Shown here in pieces: positions 1-11,851 of a stretch of DNA of 64,000 bases (position 1 is the first letter of the stretch; each line of letters starts with the position of its first letter). The notes beneath the pieces are model-generated. The model worked only from the letters and a program-made list of their open reading frames with translations, was not told the DNA's origin and made no database searches. A program made the translations under genes and the position numbers. Origin of the DNA: Cucumis sativus (lineage: Eukaryota; Streptophyta; Magnoliopsida; Cucurbitales; Cucurbitaceae); NCBI RefSeq assembly GCF_000004075.3, contig NC_026659.2:4464001-4528000 (forward strand), in the 5' to 3' direction.

Positions 1-660
1 CACGTAATCCAATGTAAATGATCGTGAAAAGCTTTAAATCTAACGATTGTGTTGATCATTATTTAAATGTTCTTGATATTTTAGAATATGAGAAAGATAA
101 AGAAGAGTATTGAAATAATCGTGAAATAGCTTCAAAACATCTTGTTGAAAATAACGGAGATGAAATATGAGGTTTAAACACAATAATAAAACCATTTAAA
201 AATAGAAGAAAAAAATTTTGAAAGAAGAGAGAAGATGAATAAATCGTTTCGCAATATTAAAGGACATATCTAAAATTTACGAAAGTACAATCGTCACTTC
301 ATAAGCATTTTTATTTATTTTTTTTATGGGTTTTGTTAGATTTATGTAAAATATCAAATATAAATTTTCTTCAAATCATTATCTCGTTGGAAAAATGATA
401 AAAACTACATCTCAAGTATGACGACAATTGCAATTATAATCTTAAATTTTCAAGTTTAAAATTTAAACTCGAAACTTAATTTTCTAATATTTAAAAAAAT
501 TAAAAGTTAAAATACTATTAATAAAAGTTGAAAGATATAATTACAACTCGATGGATGATTTTTACGGTTTATAAAAAATAACAACAATAGAGGCTACTAT
601 GATTAAAAAAACAAAAGAAATGAGAGAAAGAAGGAATTAGGGCTAAGTAAAAGGGTTGTT
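1..660. other. AT-rich 5' flank without a recognised gene
   Basis: Every frame is interrupted by stops and no coding segment, RNA gene or transposon domain is recognisable. The stretch just upstream of the first gene probably contributes to its promoter. Confidence 0.6.
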
Positions 661-668
661 TCCAAAGT

Positions 669-678
669 CTATATATAG
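669..678 (+). promoter_or_regulatory. Putative TATA box of the lipase gene
   Basis: A CTATATATAG motif lies about 230 bases before the first ATG (904). It is followed by a pyrimidine-rich stretch (about 800-890) typical of a plant 5' leader. Transcription would start near 700. The assignment rests only on motif and position. Confidence 0.45.
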
Positions 679-903
679 AGATTTTAAAACACCAAAATCC
701 AAAATATCTCATGAAATAAAAAAAACCTTTCCTATTCCAATTCCCAATTCCTTCATACAATCATTTGTTTGTTTCCTATAAATTAAAACCATTCCTTAAT
801 TTCCCATTAACCTCTCCATCTATCTTCTCTTTTAAAATCCCCCTTTTCTCCTGTTCTCTTTCCCTCACAGTAATTTCCCTTCTCTAGTTTTCTCTCGACG
901 GCA

Positions 904-3132
904 ATGGAGATTGAGAATGTAAGATATGAAGAGGTAAGTTCCTTTTTTTTTTTTTTTTGAAAATTTAAAATGGGTTTTTTTTTTGTTGGGGGGTTTGCTC
1001 GTGAATTAATGGTGTTTTTTGTTTATTCTTTTTGGGCAGGAAGTAATAGTGAATGGACGTGGGTTAAAGTTGTTCACGTGCAATTGGGTTCCAAAGAATG
1101 AAGAACCAAAAGCTTTGATTTTTCTCTGCCATGGGTATGCCATGGAATGTAGCATCACAATGGACAGTTAGTATACTTTTTCATAAACTCTTCTTCATAA
1201 CCAACTATTTGGTTTTATTTTGTTAAAAGGGTTTGGAAATTGAGCATTTCTTTTTCATTTGGTTAGGTAGTGCAAGAAGATTAGCAAAAGAAGGATATGG
1301 AGTGTATGGAATTGATTATGAAGGACATGGAAAATCCAGTGGATTACAAGGGTATGTTTCAAGTTTTGATAACGTGGTGGACGATTGTTCTTCCTTTTTC
1401 ACTTCAATATCAGGTAAATATTTTTCATATATACAATTTGTGTTTCATCCTTCCTTTTGGAATTGAAAGCTGATGATGATGATGCATAATAATAATAATA
1501 ATGGAACCAGAAAAGAAAGAAAATAGAGAGAAGAAAAGGTATTTGATGGGAGAGTCAATGGGAGGAGCAGTGGCTCTGATGATACACAGAAAACAGCCTG
1601 ATTTTTGGGATGGTGCCATCTTGGTTGCTCCTATGTGTAAGGTAACTTTTCCTCTCTCTTTTTCTTTTTTCATTCAAAGTTTCATTCATTTAACAAAATT
1701 CCAACTTAGACTTTATAAACAAAAAACAAATTCCAACTTGGCTTCTTTAAAAAAAATACAAAATTCCAACTCATTACTTCTCTGCAACAATCCTTTTTTA
1801 CTTAGGCTGAGATCAAATCAAATAAAATTCAAAGAATGTGATTATTGACTGAATAAAACGAGTGATAATGAAGCAAATTCAAAAGGAAAGTATAATAATA
1901 ATAATACGTACATGTGATGTGATGCGTTGTGCACGCAAAGGCACGTTGACCATATCAAAGCCTTTTGATATTAAGAATAGAAAAACAAAAGAGCATTCGA
2001 CCTTTTGCTTTGGTTGGAATCTTTGATTTGAAGACCTAATCTCGATTTTCGAGCTCTATTATTGTTAATAAAATCAATTATTATTATGTAAGTGTAGGGA
2101 TAATAATGAAATGTGTGATATAATATCTGACAGATTGCTGATGAGATGAGGCCAAATCCATTGGTGATAAGTCTCTTGACAAAGCTTTGTAAAGTAATTC
2201 CAACTTGGAAAATTATTCCAACTCAAGATATCATTGACATTGCCTTCAAACAACCTCACGTTAGGAAACAGGTATTTATTTCTACACAATTTCTTTTCTT
2301 TTAATTTGACCACAGTTATTTTCACATCTTTGTAAATATATAAATAATTTTACCACTCAAAACAAATTTAGGGAAAAGCTCAAGAACTACTATTAGACAT
2401 TTGGAAGTACGTAACAAAAAAGACCTACGTAGACCAATAATGATGAAAGACAATCATTGAAAGTTAGGATTGAAATGTATTTAATTGGACGAACTAAATC
2501 AGCTAATTTTTCATCCTTACCATTTAAAACTTTTGTTTTGCATTGGAAAATATAATAACAAAAAACTTACTCACAACCATTTTCAATATTCACAAACAAA
2601 AGTTACAAAAAGGGATTTTGAAAATGCCAATAAATAAAACAACAATTGTTCTTTGTTGGCAGATTAGGGAAAATGCATATTGTTACAAGGGCCGGCCTCG
2701 GTTGAGAACTGGCTATGAACTCTTGAGAATTACTTCATTACTTGAAACCAAACTCCATGAGGTATTTCTTTTTCTTATTTGTATTTGTTTGATTAATTTT
2801 CTTTCCTTTTCTTTTTCTTCTTTATATCTAGTTTTTGTTTGTTTCTCCTTTAGGTATCTCTACCTTTCCTCCTTCTCCACGGCGAAGACGACCGGGTTAC
2901 CGACAAATTGGTTAGCAAACAACTCTACGACGATGCGGCAAGTGATGACAAGACGTTGAATATGTATCCAGGAATGTGGCATGGTTTGTTGTATGGCGAG
3001 ACGCCAGAGAATATTGACATTGTGTTCTCAGATATCATCGGTTGGTTGGATAAAAGGAGTATCGTTGAAAATTTAAAATCAGAACTCGAGAGAAAGTACG
3101 AAAATGATGGTTTATTGGAAGCCAAGAAATAG
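904..3132 (+). CDS. Monoacylglycerol lipase / caffeoylshikimate esterase-like alpha/beta hydrolase
   Basis: The joined exons (904-933, 1040-1166, 1267-1413, 1511-1641, 2134-2271, 2663-2761, 2854-3132) encode 316 aa, the usual length for plant MAGL-like serine hydrolases. Every intron is GT-AG and the frame is continuous. Catalytic landmarks are all visible: an HG-containing oxyanion strand (HGYAME) near residue 47, the nucleophile elbow GESMGG with Ser117, the acid in HGEDDRV (Asp237), and the catalytic His in GMWHG (His267). An EGHGKSSGLQGY stretch typical of the plant family follows the first strand. Family members cleave monoacylglycerols, and caffeoylshikimate esterase (CSE) in lignin synthesis belongs to the same group, so the substrate cannot be fixed from sequence alone. 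No signal peptide is seen, so a cytosolic or membrane-peripheral location is likely. At exon 3 the first usable acceptor is at 1266, because the AG four bases later gives an in-frame stop. Confidence 0.93.
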
Positions 3133-4700
3133 CAAGAAAGCTTATTGATAACTTCAATCATATTTGTTGTCTTTGGTTTGGTTTGATTTGTTTGTGATAT
3201 GTAAATAATTTATAAACATTGATTTTTATTAGAAGTATATTGGAACGTTCTCTTTAAGCCGATAGCCATATTGATATCTATAAGTTCTTCATTATATCAA
3301 TCTTTATACGTTTTCAATTTCTATACTATATTTTGAAAGAAAAAACTAAAAATTAACCGACTATCAAACGAAACTAGTGGGTAAAATTTTTCTTACATAA
3401 TTGATCTGTTAAGAGGGCACTTGTAGTTAAGAAGAAAACAAAGGAAAGAAACATAGAGAAAAGTTGAATTAACATAAAAAAGTATGGTTTAATTTAAATT
3501 GATTATAATTAGTTAATAAGACAAATAAGTGGTTCTTCTAAAAATAAAAAAGGAAAATAAGTGGTTAGTTTAAATAAATAAATGAATGATAAAGATAATG
3601 ATAATAATAAGACAAATAAAAGGGGTCCTTTCATAACAAATTTCACTTTAGTTAAGTTGACTAAATAGCCAGAATCCTTATTAAAGAACTACTTTTAATT
3701 TATAATTAATAATAAACATGATTAAAATTTCTTTATCATCCAAAATTTATGGCCTTTAAATACTCAAAAGGCCTCACCAAAAGAAAGAAAGAAAAAGAAA
3801 AGCATTTGTCTTCAGGATTGAAGATGAAATTAAACTATTCAATAGTACCACTCCAAAATCCACATAATTTGGTACTTTTTTTTTCTTTCTAAAGAAATAC
3901 ACCATAGTTAGTTTGCTAATCACTATGCATTATTTTCTTGAATTAGAAGTTCAAAATCTCAGCTTTGGAAGTCGATCGACAATAGATAATATAACAATAT
4001 TGCTATAGAAGTTACCTATTATTAATAGATATACACAATTATTGTTCTTAAAAGTGTTATCCATTATAATAACCCCTTTTAACCTTAGCAAATATATGAG
4101 TTCAAATTTTCAAAAAATATTCTACTACAAAAAAGTATCAATTGTTCAACTATATTTTCTTTGTTGAGATGGTTGTCAATCGACCTAAAAATAGGTAAAA
4201 GAAATGATGTTAAGGATGAAGGATAAATACATTTCCCATTCTTAATCTACAACATCAAAATACAACAAAAATGAATTCTTCTTCACCTCCATCATTCACA
4301 CTAGAACATGAGATTCCCATCCTGTTCAAAGCCTCAAAGGGCATAAAACATATCAGATTGAACATTCCACCTCAAATTTATCAACAAAAAGGCTTCTTTA
4401 CGTTTAAAAGGCAGAACTCTGAAGAAAAGGATAAGTGTAATATTAACTCAATAACATCAGTAACAATTGTGGCTAAATCTATAAACAACTACATTCTAAG
4501 ACATTACCATTCTACATTTTGCAAGTATCCCACTTGCTTGACCTCTTCTCTTGATGAAAGTGTCTGTTTCCCTATTAGAATGATAAAAATTACCCCTCAA
4601 TAAAGGCCACTTCCTTTATTGAAAGTACCCTGAAGAACACATCTTTCTCAAATCAGATGGTCATTTGCTTCCTCTGCCGCTTTAACCATGGAGTGACAAG
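3133..4700. other. AT-rich intergenic spacer between convergent genes
   Basis: This holds the 3' flanks of the hydrolase (+) and SF3B3 (-). A 110-codon open frame at 4271-4603 (+) has no recognisable domain. Simple AT-rich runs dominate, and no RNA gene or clear transposon is seen. Confidence 0.55.
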
Positions 4701-4784
4701 TGCAAAGGTTGTTATTTCACTTCATTAATGTCAGCTTCAAAGCCATTAAAAACTCCATCTAAAGCTAGCTGCGGCAACTCTGTC

Positions 4785-4879
4785 CTGCAAATTGAAACCA
4801 TTGAAGAATTAACACAAATTGCCCCCTTCTATGATATGAATCATGTAGTAGTTTTCAAATGTTAAGGAAATTTTTTTAC
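4785..4879 (-). other. Possible intron in the 3' UTR of SF3B3
   Basis: Reading the minus strand past the stop codon (4897-4899), an AAAG/GTAAAA donor lies at 4880/4879. A pyrimidine-containing tract ending in TTGCAG/GACA follows, with the acceptor at 4785. That gives a 95-base intron whose donor lies within 20 bases of the stop, too close for strong nonsense-mediated decay. The prediction rests on splice-site motifs only. Confidence 0.4.
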
Positions 4880-4896
4880 CTTTGGCGGTTTGTCCC

Positions 4897-7800
4897 TTAA
4901 ATAATCTTATTTCGTACTTCTTCAAGTTTCTTCAGTATTTCTCCTGGAGTACGGTCCAGTTCGTCGGCAATCTTTCTCTGCATATCTAAGGGAAGGGATG
5001 GGAACTGCTCACACAGATCCCCATCGATCACATCCTGCATAGATCCATCAAGATTTGGAAGAAAATTGGTTGAGTTCTCAAATAAACAATGTTGACTTAC
5101 AAACAGCACACATGATGAGAAAATAAGCAGCAATTGAGTAATGGCAGAGCAGGACAAGATCAAGTGACTGCAGAGAATATTGATAGTCTAGCAAGTTCAA
5201 CGGTGTAAGAAAGGAAGCCAAATAGCAACTATTGATTTTCCAATCAATCAATCAAAATGCATCTAACGTGAACCATAAACATGGAAGGAATTAAAAAGAA
5301 GGTTCAAATAAACAAGAATCAGGGGCAGTGTAGAATTTACCTTAACAGGAAAATAAGCTGATCTATAACCCATATGATCTCTTCCACATAAAGGTGGATG
5401 TTCCTGCCTCATATGCATCTCCAAGTGAGAAAAGAAATCAACATCGTCACGGGAGGTGAAAGCATGCAAAGCTCCCAAGCTTCCCATCACTGTACCGTAC
5501 AAAATGCATTCTCCACCCCCTGGAATCAAAGATGCCTTTTGCAACGATGTGACCACGTCACCGATGTGAAATTGTATGATCTCCTCTACCTTGTTAGGAG
5601 CTCCATTAAGCTTTCCCTGCTCCCATTTTATCTTTCCACCTGTTGGATCTTCTTCGATCTCATCTGAGACATCTTGTGGTAGCCGCACAAAATAGATATT
5701 TCCAAACTTATCAGCACCAGCCATGGTGTCAAAATCCACATGATATGATGCTGTAAGCCATCTAGGAACAGAATCATCAGCAAATATATATAGTTGATTC
5801 TCATCCCGCCTATACTTGCAATAATGGAATGACTGCAAAAGCAGACAAGGAAAAGGTAGTGTCAAATGTCAGGTTAGGACGTAACCACATAAGAGCTGTT
5901 ACAAAAACTATTTTCTCAGTCAATAACAAAAATATTGCCATAAGAGATAGATTCCGATAAGACTTTACAGTTTTTTTTAATGAGAAGAGAAGGTTTTACA
6001 GTTGACAAATCATCTGACCAAAATGCTGTCTAACAAGTGGTCTCAAATATAAATGTAGTATTGACTGCAAGTTAACAGCTCATACATGAAGCACATTTGT
6101 GAATGCTTATATATTCATTGGGGCGGTTTGCATGATCTAGCCATTATACCAAAATAAAATTTGAACATCTTTGCTGTATTGTGCTGAAAAATACTAATAA
6201 GGAAGAGATTTTATCAAAAATTAATATAGTATTGCATACCTCTTGAATGTCACCAACATAAATTCGATCACGATATGTTTGAATAGACACAATTGTATTA
6301 GGGAACAACTTATTTTCACATTTCCTAAGCAGTCTTCTTTTCCCCAAATCATATAATCTGAGCACAGATCCTAGTCCTGCAAGTAATCTTCCCTGGAACT
6401 GAGCTAAAGCAAGAGGAACACCTTCCACTTGTGTCTTGTGCAAAAGCTCAAGGGATTTTCCATCTTCCAGAAAACGATAAATATGAATATATCCAGCAAC
6501 TAAACTCCGTTTAGGGAAAAACTGCAGCCCCTTTGCAGTACCAACAGCTAAAAGGGTTCCATACTCCTTGTCATGGAAATTGACAGTACACACACTAAAT
6601 GCCGCTTCATTGTCCTGAAGCTCCAGCAGACAAGTTGTAGTGGCTGACCTAGGATCAAGAACTCGGATGCATGAAACCCATTTTTCAGACTCTGCCTTTG
6701 GATAACCATAATGCTCATCAGATAGAGGATCATCCTTATCCTCATCATCTCCACCATTCTCCATTTGATCCATTGTGCCATTTCCATTTTCCCCAGCCCC
6801 TGCAGCCTCAAAGCATTCTTTTTTAGCAGCTTCTCGCTCTTCTGCAGTGAATGCTCCCTGATCACTCTCAATAACAACCAATAGTTTTCTCCTAGGTTGA
6901 AGCACAAACTTTCTTGGGGTGTACCTAAGTGGAATGACAGTTTCATTAAATGTTTCTCCCAATCTCTCAATGGTAAAAACCCTCAAGAAATTTCCAGCCA
7001 CAGCAACTACACCCTCTGCACACTGATCTGATGAAAATGATGAGGCATATTCAAGAGTTTCATATGATAGAGGGGTCAATAGAAAATGGCCTTGATGAAT
7101 ATATCCAAGCCAAGGTCTACTTGAGAGGCAAAGAATTGCACGCCTCCCCCTCAAAACAACAGAAAATAGTTTGGGTGCTCTTAGTCCTAAGAAACGGGAT
7201 CGGGAATCAGAAAGCTGGCCTGTCACCATATCCACTACTGTTCTGAATAAAACCCCAGAATGCAATGCAGCATTCAGAAAAAGACTAGCAGGATGATCTG
7301 CACCATCCTCCCCACCTACTGATGCCAAAACTTCTAGAAACAGAAGAGATTCGGGAGCTGCAGAAACACTTTGCACACTTAAAATTTGCATACAGTCATC
7401 AGGATCCAATGATAGAATTCGTATTGTGTTATCATAAGAACCAACTGCTAGGAAACGCGAACGTTGCCTTCCTTCAGGCACTGGGGCAATGTCCAAGCAA
7501 GCCACATCCCCAGACATTTCATGCTTCTCCACCTCCATTAACTGACCAGTCATGTCCACCTCGAAATAAATAAGTTCTCCCCCACTTAAGGCAATCACCA
7601 CTTGAAGCCTATTAGAACCAACCTTAACAATGGTCCTCTTGCCTGGAGTTCTCCATTCATTAATACGCCCATCTTCCCTAATATGCCTAATACCATTTGG
7701 ATGGACTTGCATGAGAGAATCATCACCTATCAAAGAAACAGCAAGGGAAGGGGTAGTGTCGAGGAACCCACTATCACTAACTTCTTCAACTGTCTCACCA

Positions 7801-9254
7801 ATAGAAAGAACTAGTGTTGCATTTGCAAATGACACCACAATGTATGCATCAAACTCATCATTGATGTTCTTTTTCACAGTCCACACAGCACTTGGAACAC
7901 CAGGAAGTTCTGACACAGCCATTTCACTGATGGCCAGGCCAGGTCTCAATATTCGCAAAGATGATCGAGGACCACGCCCACAAAGAGTAAAAATCTGAGG
8001 TGTTTCCTCCTCAAAAAGATTTATGATTTTCATATCCATTATAGGCATTAAGCTCTCAACTTGATCAATTCTCATAAGGTTTTTAAGTCTCCTAGGCTGG
8101 AAAAAAACTGGCTGAAAACCTTCCTCAGTTTCCATCAGTGTAGCCGAGGAAGACTCAACATCAGCATCCTCCCCTATGGCTTGGAACTGGTATAGTGAGT
8201 GGTTTCCAAATTCTGAGGCAGCAAATAGAAATCCTGATTTCAGAACGCACATTGAAGCTGTAACTGGAATTGTATCAAAATACTTTATCTTCAGTTCTTT
8301 GACACTGTCGTTGTTGTGTTCCAAGGTAACCTTGAATATATCTCCATACTCTGTCTGTAAAAGAAAGAAAAACATTGTTTTTTGCTTATGCATTGCTGCT
8401 GAAACTATAAGCACACCACGTTCAGCAGGTAAATCTGCACGCCTAGGAATGACAGCTCTAACATCTGGATGTCCCTGATTTTTATAAATCACAAAATTTT
8501 CAGCACAAACCAACACTCCACTAGGACCATCCCCACCTCCAGGAACAGTAACAAGCATATTGGCACCATTATCAACAGGTTCTGACCACTTCCTGGAGAC
8601 ATGATTGAGACCAAGATCAAGTTCATAAAAAGTTAAATGCTTCTGGGCTTCACTTGCTGCCACCCCTGTAGAATCCTGATCTGCCTCCGAGTAATCCAAC
8701 TCAATTGCGGCAAATATAGGATTGTCAAATCCACAGTCAATTCCACAAATTGAATATACTATGGTATGGGATTTATGAGCCTCCAGTGGTGAAGAAATAG
8801 TAAGCCTGGCTGCTGTATCTCTGTTCAAAACATAAACAAGCTTCTGCTTCTCACATGCTCCAATCATAACAGCCCTTCCTTTAGGGTCAATAGCCAAATA
8901 TTGCCCCGGAACAATACGACGACAACCCGACTTCCCAAAAGTCTCCTGATGTATCTTGTCAAATACATTCTTATCCTTATTATACTCCAGAATAACAATT
9001 CGACCGGAATCAGACCCAACAACTATATAATCTTTCTGAGACCCAGTAAGCCTAAATTGAGCTAAAGACCGAATCGCACCAAAGATTTCAACAGAAAGAA
9101 GAGTTTGGATCTTACCACTATCATCAGGACGAATGAGATCCAGGACCTTCCCTCTGGCAACCACTATCTCCTGCGTTTTACCACCGGAGAAATTTCCATT
9201 TATAGCCGAGACAATCCCGGTAGCTCGTTGCAAAGTGAGACTGTAAAGGTACAT
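4897..9254 (-). CDS. SF3B3: Splicing factor 3B subunit 3 (SAP130/SF3b130)
   Basis: Coding exons on the minus strand are 9254-6240, 5832-5341 and 5034-4897, all in phase 0 with GT-AG borders. They give 1214 aa, against about 1217 aa in human SF3B3. The protein belongs to the DDB1/CPSF160 family, which has three seven-bladed beta-propellers. It is a structural core of the SF3b complex in U2 snRNP, which secures U2 at the intron branch point in the nucleus. Recognisable stretches are the N-terminus (MYLYSLTLQRATG), the ERLGETFNE segment of the third propeller region, an acidic insert rich in D/E (about residues 820-860), the highly conserved C-terminal block ADKFGNIYFVRLP and the CGRDH motif before YFPVK. 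The first exon is unusually long (1005 codons) and uninterrupted. The start is fixed by agreement with the family N-terminus. Confidence 0.97.
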
Positions 9255-9479
9255 AGCTTAAGACAACTGTAAGTGGGTGCACTAAATTTTCCGGTGAAAT
9301 GTGGAGAGAAACGAGTTTTAGGAGCTTAAAGGTAAAGAAAATGGGAGAGGGTGGGGGAGGGGGGGTTGATGGGTTTCAAAAGAAGCTCGTCATGAAGACG
9401 AAGGTGAGAGGAGAAGGATTTAGAGTGTGGGAGTTGAAGATGTAAACCCCCGAAAATGAAAATGCGTCAAAATTGTGAA

Positions 9480-11050
9480 AATTTCAAGTGCGATATAAAC
9501 CCTAGCTCGATTAAAGAAGAAGCTGAAGCGCGGCAAAGAGATTTGGGCCAATTGACGAATCCGTTCGAATCTAACGGCTCAGATTTTTGCAAATTATCCG
9601 AGTTTACGAAGGCCTGATGTAGTTGATTATAGTGGGACCCAAATAGACTTAAGAGGTCTTCACAAATATAAATATAAATTTTTACAAAAATAGAAGAAAA
9701 AATAATAATAATAGAATCTATGTCACCATATTTTTAAAATATACGAAGTGATAAATTTAAAAATGATGACCATCTGATAGTCCTATGATTATCATCTAAT
9801 AGCCTTTTGATAAATTATGATTATCATTTGATAGTCGTTTGATATTACTAATTTTGTCATATTCACGATATCCAAAATAATTGATGTTATTAGCTATCCT
9901 TTTCTAAATATTTTGACTATTTGATTCAATTTTTATATAAAAAATTGACAAATAATTTACAAAATTCATTTCCATGTAAATATTTTGTGAAATTTTTTAT
10001 TTTGATTATTTTTAAATTACAAAAATAGCATTATCTAATATATATATATATATATTTATTTGCACATTTCAAATAATATAATCAAATTACAAATTTTAGA
10101 GGAAAAGACAAAAAATCAAATACTTTGTCAACAATAAATCTATATCATTCGAAATAAATTTTCCAATATTTACTATTTTTTTAAAGATATCATTAACAAT
10201 CGAATTCTTAAAAGTGTAACTCGTATATTGTGATTGACAATTTTTTACCTTTAAATATAAGAGAATTATCAAAAATAGAAAATTTGATAAAATATTTATA
10301 ACATATAACAAATTTTCAGATTCTACCAATAATAGACATTGATAGCTTTCTATCAATGACATTGATAAATAATGATAAAAGATTATCAGTTTCTATATTG
10401 ATATAATTCAAAATTTTGCTATAGTTTGTAAATATTAATTTTAGTTTATTTTACTATATTTGAAAATGTTCGATAAATATCTTAACAAAAGAATATCTCA
10501 AATTTATATTTTTTTTATTTGCAAGATTATTAATCACAACAATACATCTAACTAAATTCGAAAAATTATCTTTTATTTAGTTTTAATTTTCATGTTAATT
10601 AGTACTAAACACTTGTGCATATGAATATTTATTCAGCTTATAACATTTATTTATTTTTTATTTTCTACCAACTATTGTCTTTTAAATATTAAAAAAATGG
10701 TCAAAACATGAAATTTGATATCTAAAAAAGTTAAAAGTTCAAAAAGTTGGAGTGATCAAAATTAGAAAATGGTACTGTATCAAATTATATATTTAGTCAA
10801 ATATTGATATATTTAATTGTGCTTGGCTTTTTTTTTTTTTTATCAGAGAGATTGAATATTTAATTCTCCGTTAAAGAAAAATATACACAATAATTATACA
10901 AAATTCAATTGATTTGTTTATTATAGGAATATTATGGTTTATAAATGGTACACTAAATCCATCCTTAATATTTAGTTAATCATATCACTTGTCAATAGCC
11001 CATGAATCTCCCCACCCAAACCAATCCAATACCAACAAATCCATTTGCCT
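9480..11050. other. AT-rich intergenic region upstream of the dirigent pair
   Basis: No gene is recognised. It includes imperfect repeats of a TGATAGT/TATCATCTGATAG theme (about 9765-9870), a TA microsatellite (about 10035-10056) and one copy of the dispersed GATAGA repeat family (10255-10450). Confidence 0.55.
10255..10450 (+). repeat. Copy 1 of a dispersed MITE-like repeat (GATAGA family)
   Basis: The unit begins with GAATTATCAAAAATA, passes through AATTTGATAAAATATTTA, has a centre of inverted GATAG / CTATC motifs and ends TTTTGCTATAGTTTGTAAATATT. A closely similar array of motifs in the same order occurs at 30236-30440. Divergent or partial versions are at 13478-13545 (inverted), 24330-24500 and 50190-50330. 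No coding capacity is seen. Confidence 0.6.
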
Positions 11051-11122
11051 TTTTGTTTCTTTTTATACAAAAATTAGCAATCCCAAAACTCTCATATGCA
11101 TATGCTATTCCTTTTCAGAAAC

Positions 11123-11851
11123 ATGGCCAACCTCCATTATTCTCGTTCTTTACTCATCAAAATCATAGCCAATTTTCTCATCTTCTTCACCACCATCATC
11201 ACCCTCTCCTCTGCAGCTCGAACCTTTGAGAACCCGACTCAAAATCGCCATTACCGCCATCACAGGCTTTCGTTTTCAATGAGAGATGTATTCAATTCAA
11301 CAAACCATCACTATTCTCCAACTAAATCAACGATGACTAACAAGCAATTACCGTTTTCAAAACCTTTAGGCTTTTTCCCTCCCAATCAAGGCATCCCTAT
11401 ATCTCAAACTTACCCTACCACTGGATCATTCTCTTCTCAAACACCTGATTTTTCAACAATTGGAATATCATTTCCTTCAAGATCAACTCTCCAAGAGTTG
11501 GAATATGGAATGGTGAGAGGGATTGACGAGGAGTTGTTTGAGATTTCAAAGAGTAAACCACACGTGATTGGGAGAATAGAAGGGTTTTATGTGGAAAACA
11601 GTGAAGAGAATAGTGGTGGGCATATGATGGGTATGACAATGTATTTTGGTAAGGGTGAGGCGAAGGATGGAATTAGGGTATTTGGAGTGTATAGGAGTGA
11701 TCATGTGAAGGAGTCTCATGTTGCTATAATTGGTGGCTTTGGCAAGTATCATGGTGCTAATGGTTATGCAACTTTGAAGAAATCATTTAGAACAAAGTTT
11801 GGTGGCAAATATAATAAGTTCATAGAATTCAATGTTTACTTGAGCAAATAG
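11123..11851 (+). CDS. Dirigent protein, divergent ESB1-like type
   Basis: A single exon encodes 242 aa. I chose the ATG at 11123 over one nine codons upstream because it gives a compact N-terminus (MANLHYSR) followed by a hydrophobic signal-peptide core ending near LSSAART. The C-terminal half shows the dirigent beta-barrel: FPSRSTLQELEYGMV, DEELFEI, VIGRIEGFYV, GGHMMGMTMYF, AIIGGFGKYHGANGYA and a closing FIEFNVYLSK strand. Dirigent proteins are secreted and steer the stereochemistry of phenoxy-radical coupling in lignan and lignin formation. ESB1-like members help place lignin in the Casparian strip. The usual N-terminal FYMHD.LGGS motif is replaced here by a poorly matching SFSMRDVF stretch, so the biochemical role is less certain. 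A second family member lies 2.4 kb downstream on the same strand. Confidence 0.9.
   Translation: MANLHYSRSLLIKIIANFLIFFTTIITLSSAARTFENPTQNRHYRHHRLSFSMRDVFNSTNHHYSPTKSTMTNKQLPFSKPLGFFPPNQGIPISQTYPTTGSFSSQTPDFSTIGISFPSRSTLQELEYGMVRGIDEELFEISKSKPHVIGRIEGFYVENSEENSGGHMMGMTMYFGKGEAKDGIRVFGVYRSDHVKESHVAIIGGFGKYHGANGYATLKKSFRTKFGGKYNKFIEFNVYLSK

Noticed and set aside
4271-4603. 110-codon open frame on the + strand
   Set aside because: No domain or family pattern, and it lies in the 3' flank of SF3B3 in AT-rich DNA. It was kept only as part of the spacer description.
6548-8478. Several open frames of 70-140 codons on both strands within SF3B3
   Set aside because: They overlap the conserved SF3B3 frame and have no independent similarity; they are frame shadows.
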